The translations under genes were made by a program, and so were the position numbers. The notes beneath the pieces are model-generated. The model ran no database searches. It was not told the DNA's origin and saw only the letters and a program-made list of their open reading frames with translations. A stretch of 64,000 nt of DNA from V1-33 sp039795165 (lineage in GTDB: Bacteria > Verrucomicrobiota > Verrucomicrobiia > Verrucomicrobiales > V1-33): positions 38,119 to 102,118 of the forward strand of contig JBDKER010000016.1 in NCBI GenBank assembly GCA_039795165.1. The letters are read 5' to 3'. Positions 63,301 to 64,000 of this stretch are shown piece by piece (the first letter of the stretch is position 1; every line of letters begins with the position of its first letter).

Positions 63301-64000
63301 CGCTCGCCGTCGAAACCGCCAGCACTTCCCCGCTGACAGCCTCAGGCGACATGTACTGCGTCGTCCCCAGCCTCTCCGCCGAAACGGTCACGCCCGCATC
63401 GCTCCCCGTCAGCTTTGCCAGTCCAAAATCAGTGAGCCAAGGCTCCCCCTTCTCGTCAATGAGCACATTGCCCGGCTTCAGATCCCGATGCAGCACGCCC
63501 CGCTGGTGCGCATGATGCACCGCCCGCGCCACCCGGCTCATCAACCTCGCCACTTCCCGCCCCCCCATCCTTCCACTCCGGTCCGCCAGCCGCGCCGCCA
63601 GACTCGTCCCGCCTATCAGCTTCATCGTGAAAAAGGGCATCCCATCGGTCTCCCCCACCTCATACACCGGCACAATGTGCGGATGATCCAGCGCCGCCAC
63701 CGCCTCAGCCTCAAGAGTAAACCTCGCCAGATCCGCAGGACTCGCAAAACTCGCCCCCCGAATCCGCTTCAACGCCACCCTCCGCTTCAGCGTCCGGTCG
63801 TACGCCTCAAATACCACTCCCATCCCCCCGGCATTGATCCGGCGCAGCAACACATACCGCATCTCCTGCGTTCCCGCTTCCGGTCCACCCGCATGCACCT
63901 CATCCCCCCGTTCTTCCAATAATGAGGCCAGCGCACAGGCCGGGCAACTCCCTGATATTAAAACACTTCCGCAAGTGCGGCACGCCCCGTGGGAGGGAAG
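60398..64000 (-). CDS. Ser/Thr protein kinase with zinc ribbon and WD40-like propeller, 5' truncated
   Basis: The open frame runs to base 64000 with no stop, so the start lies outside the window. The first visible residues give CRTC...CPAC, a zinc-ribbon that precedes the kinase in this PVC family. The kinase (about bases 63862-63040) has GGMGVV, ALKRI (Lys), HRDLKPGN, DFGLAK and YMSPEA. One membrane helix follows (around VLAALYGVSGMGVLLGGILLL), then a long WD40-like propeller (LAFSPDSRRLAMGSAAGTLAIWSP). A TTG at 63919, GTG at 63898 and ATG at 63862 are internal. Signalling target unknown. Confidence 0.88.
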   Translation of the reverse strand, partial: LPSHGACRTCGSVLISGSCPACALASLLEERGDEVHAGGPEAGTQEMRYVLLRRINAGGMGVVFEAYDRTLKRRVALKRIRGASFASPADLARFTLEAEAVAALDHPHIVPVYEVGETDGMPFFTMKLIGGTSLAARLADRSGRMGGREVARLMSRVARAVHHAHQRGVLHRDLKPGNVLIDEKGEPWLTDFGLAKLTGSDAGVTVSAERLGTTQYMSPEAVSGEVLAVSTASDVWSLGVMLWQMVCGVVPFGGQGHGEVMRRILADEPVVPAGLSCDGDLLTVARRCLEKDPGRRMASAAALADDLDRWLAGEPIQARAVSRRERFFKWVRRKPVLAALYGVSGMGVLLGGILLLRTERALEELQASHVQLGDALAHSTALRLAGTARLQLSDDPSRALLLAAESVRHRHNGEPVPGTVSALMDILTRTGGLEASAQGGREWSHLLAADGPLQRPSSAISPDGRWLLTAGFAVDGGRAAMGALFDLQARDKEGAVRRFPLPAGSLPSNFAWAWEGNSRGVVVVSAGRVERWTMVTEGDRESVEGAAPQGEVIGPLPVSPGREALWPEVRALRGEPVIFWEERHELVPGDGGGKGLARLRTVELNPGGIRERASVALEADWSEKFPYYLSPDGNWLVVRSTVGDRPVQVIDVSGREAVMHRVVSPVWGLQQAVFSMDSRHVAILIQGARVVYGELPALGAAASELRFREMPRDEQPLRALALSPDNQWMAVTGDSGRLGLFSLRDAGVAPFWRPLASGYGQCLAFSGHSRWLAVGGGSREIQVWRVDDFGRGDRGMIMRGLPEVPRALSFSSSAVQLVAEGPSGVARRWPLIPNGGAFSPKIRPTLASKILSMAVTPDGEWLAAVIEMTMLEGRRVPRAVMLRIDGTEQVVLSSGGEGRMDNIALDARGKYVAHAGDKGMIRLWSVDRLKEAAAAGNHDIAADMSLNVAGVRKDLPWQVAFHPGNRLFMASGDGFLASWDVDAGNPEKTTVAATVKGQEYLLPDLAFSADGRTAALLWYVRDRAETGTPRGGNQVLLFDVSDPVQPKFRMAMPVSAGKQGRVVISPDGRWLAVGSLGGFPHVWDLSAQDIAASEQRPPVMSGETQALAFSPDSRRLAMGSAAGTLAIWSPLGLGHLEQIENRNPISCLVWLPDGRVATGTDNGLLLLWETDPDKLAGIARRVAGRDLSDAERERFGVPVR

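Noticed and set aside
63862..63919. TTG at 63919, GTG at 63898 or ATG at 63862 as the kinase start
   Set aside because: The frame stays open upstream and encodes a zinc ribbon, so these codons are internal.
62021..63922. 633-codon plus-strand open frame opposite the kinase gene
   Set aside because: It mirrors a well-supported kinase with all catalytic motifs. Its translation is Pro/His/Arg-rich without domains, the usual shadow in GC-rich DNA.

Overview
The window is a gene-dense, GC-rich bacterial chromosome segment, most likely from the phylum Verrucomicrobiota (PVC superphylum). This is inferred from family content: DUF1549/DUF1553 cytochrome-c proteins paired with DUF1501 proteins, two DUF1080 (3-keto-disaccharide hydrolase-like) proteins, a formylglycine sulfatase, a CotH/LamG/lamin-tail surface protein, a WD40-type Ser/Thr kinase with an N-terminal zinc ribbon, and a C30-type carotenoid operon. 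Many genes overlap by the ATGA stop/start arrangement, and convergent genes often abut or overlap. Many starts have no obvious Shine-Dalgarno sequence.

Layout. 1-8178 (minus): a secreted/periplasmic module of DUF1080, PSCyt1/DUF1549/DUF1553, DUF1501, a 1311-aa fusion (sugar-isomerase barrel, LamG, beta-propeller, cupredoxin) and a truncated secreted protein. 8264-10226 (minus): a Xer recombinase and threonine dehydrogenase. 10343-14631 (plus): a small coiled-coil protein, an FAD amine-oxidase-like enzyme, a lipoprotein, PrmA and a MidA-like methyltransferase. 14603-16026 (minus): a two-gene HTTM-like membrane unit. 16154-17266 (plus): RidA and a second DUF1080 protein. 17276-20924 (minus): a carotenoid operon (aldehyde dehydrogenase, CrtN/CrtP-type desaturase, acyltransferase), preceded by a membrane-anchored beta-rich protein and a sulfatase. 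23689-26531 (plus): a conserved unknown protein and a second DUF1501 protein, closed by a bidirectional terminator.

26655-35176 (minus) is the most distinctive region. It is a compact surface-polysaccharide operon reading Wzm, Wzt, RfbF, RfbG, RfbH, a ThDP enzyme and a GT2 glycosyltransferase. RfbFGH make CDP-4-keto-3,6-dideoxyhexose, and the ThDP enzyme sits where YerE acts in yersiniose synthesis. The operon therefore probably makes and exports a glycan carrying a two-carbon-branched 3,6-dideoxysugar. The usual RfbI reductase and YerF ketoreductase are not in the window.

35570-39850 (mostly plus): a P1B-4-type metal ATPase coupled to moeA, a zinc-ribbon protein and a DUF2459 protein. 39852-55168 (minus): an ECF sigma/anti-sigma pair, FolB, type II secretion/type IV pilus F and E proteins, a large FG-GAP/UnbV/thioredoxin/TPR protein interrupted by one in-frame TGA, a Gfo/Idh oxidoreductase and a CotH surface protein. 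55279-56930 (plus): NadC and BirA, then tRNA-Leu(GAG). 57239-58795 (minus): ComM/YifB. 58898-60393 (plus): a GNAT and nitrilase pair. 60398-64000 (minus): a Ser/Thr kinase whose 5' end runs off the window.

No rRNA, CRISPR array, insertion sequence or prophage was recognised. All functions are read from translated sequence and motif memory; no database search was run.
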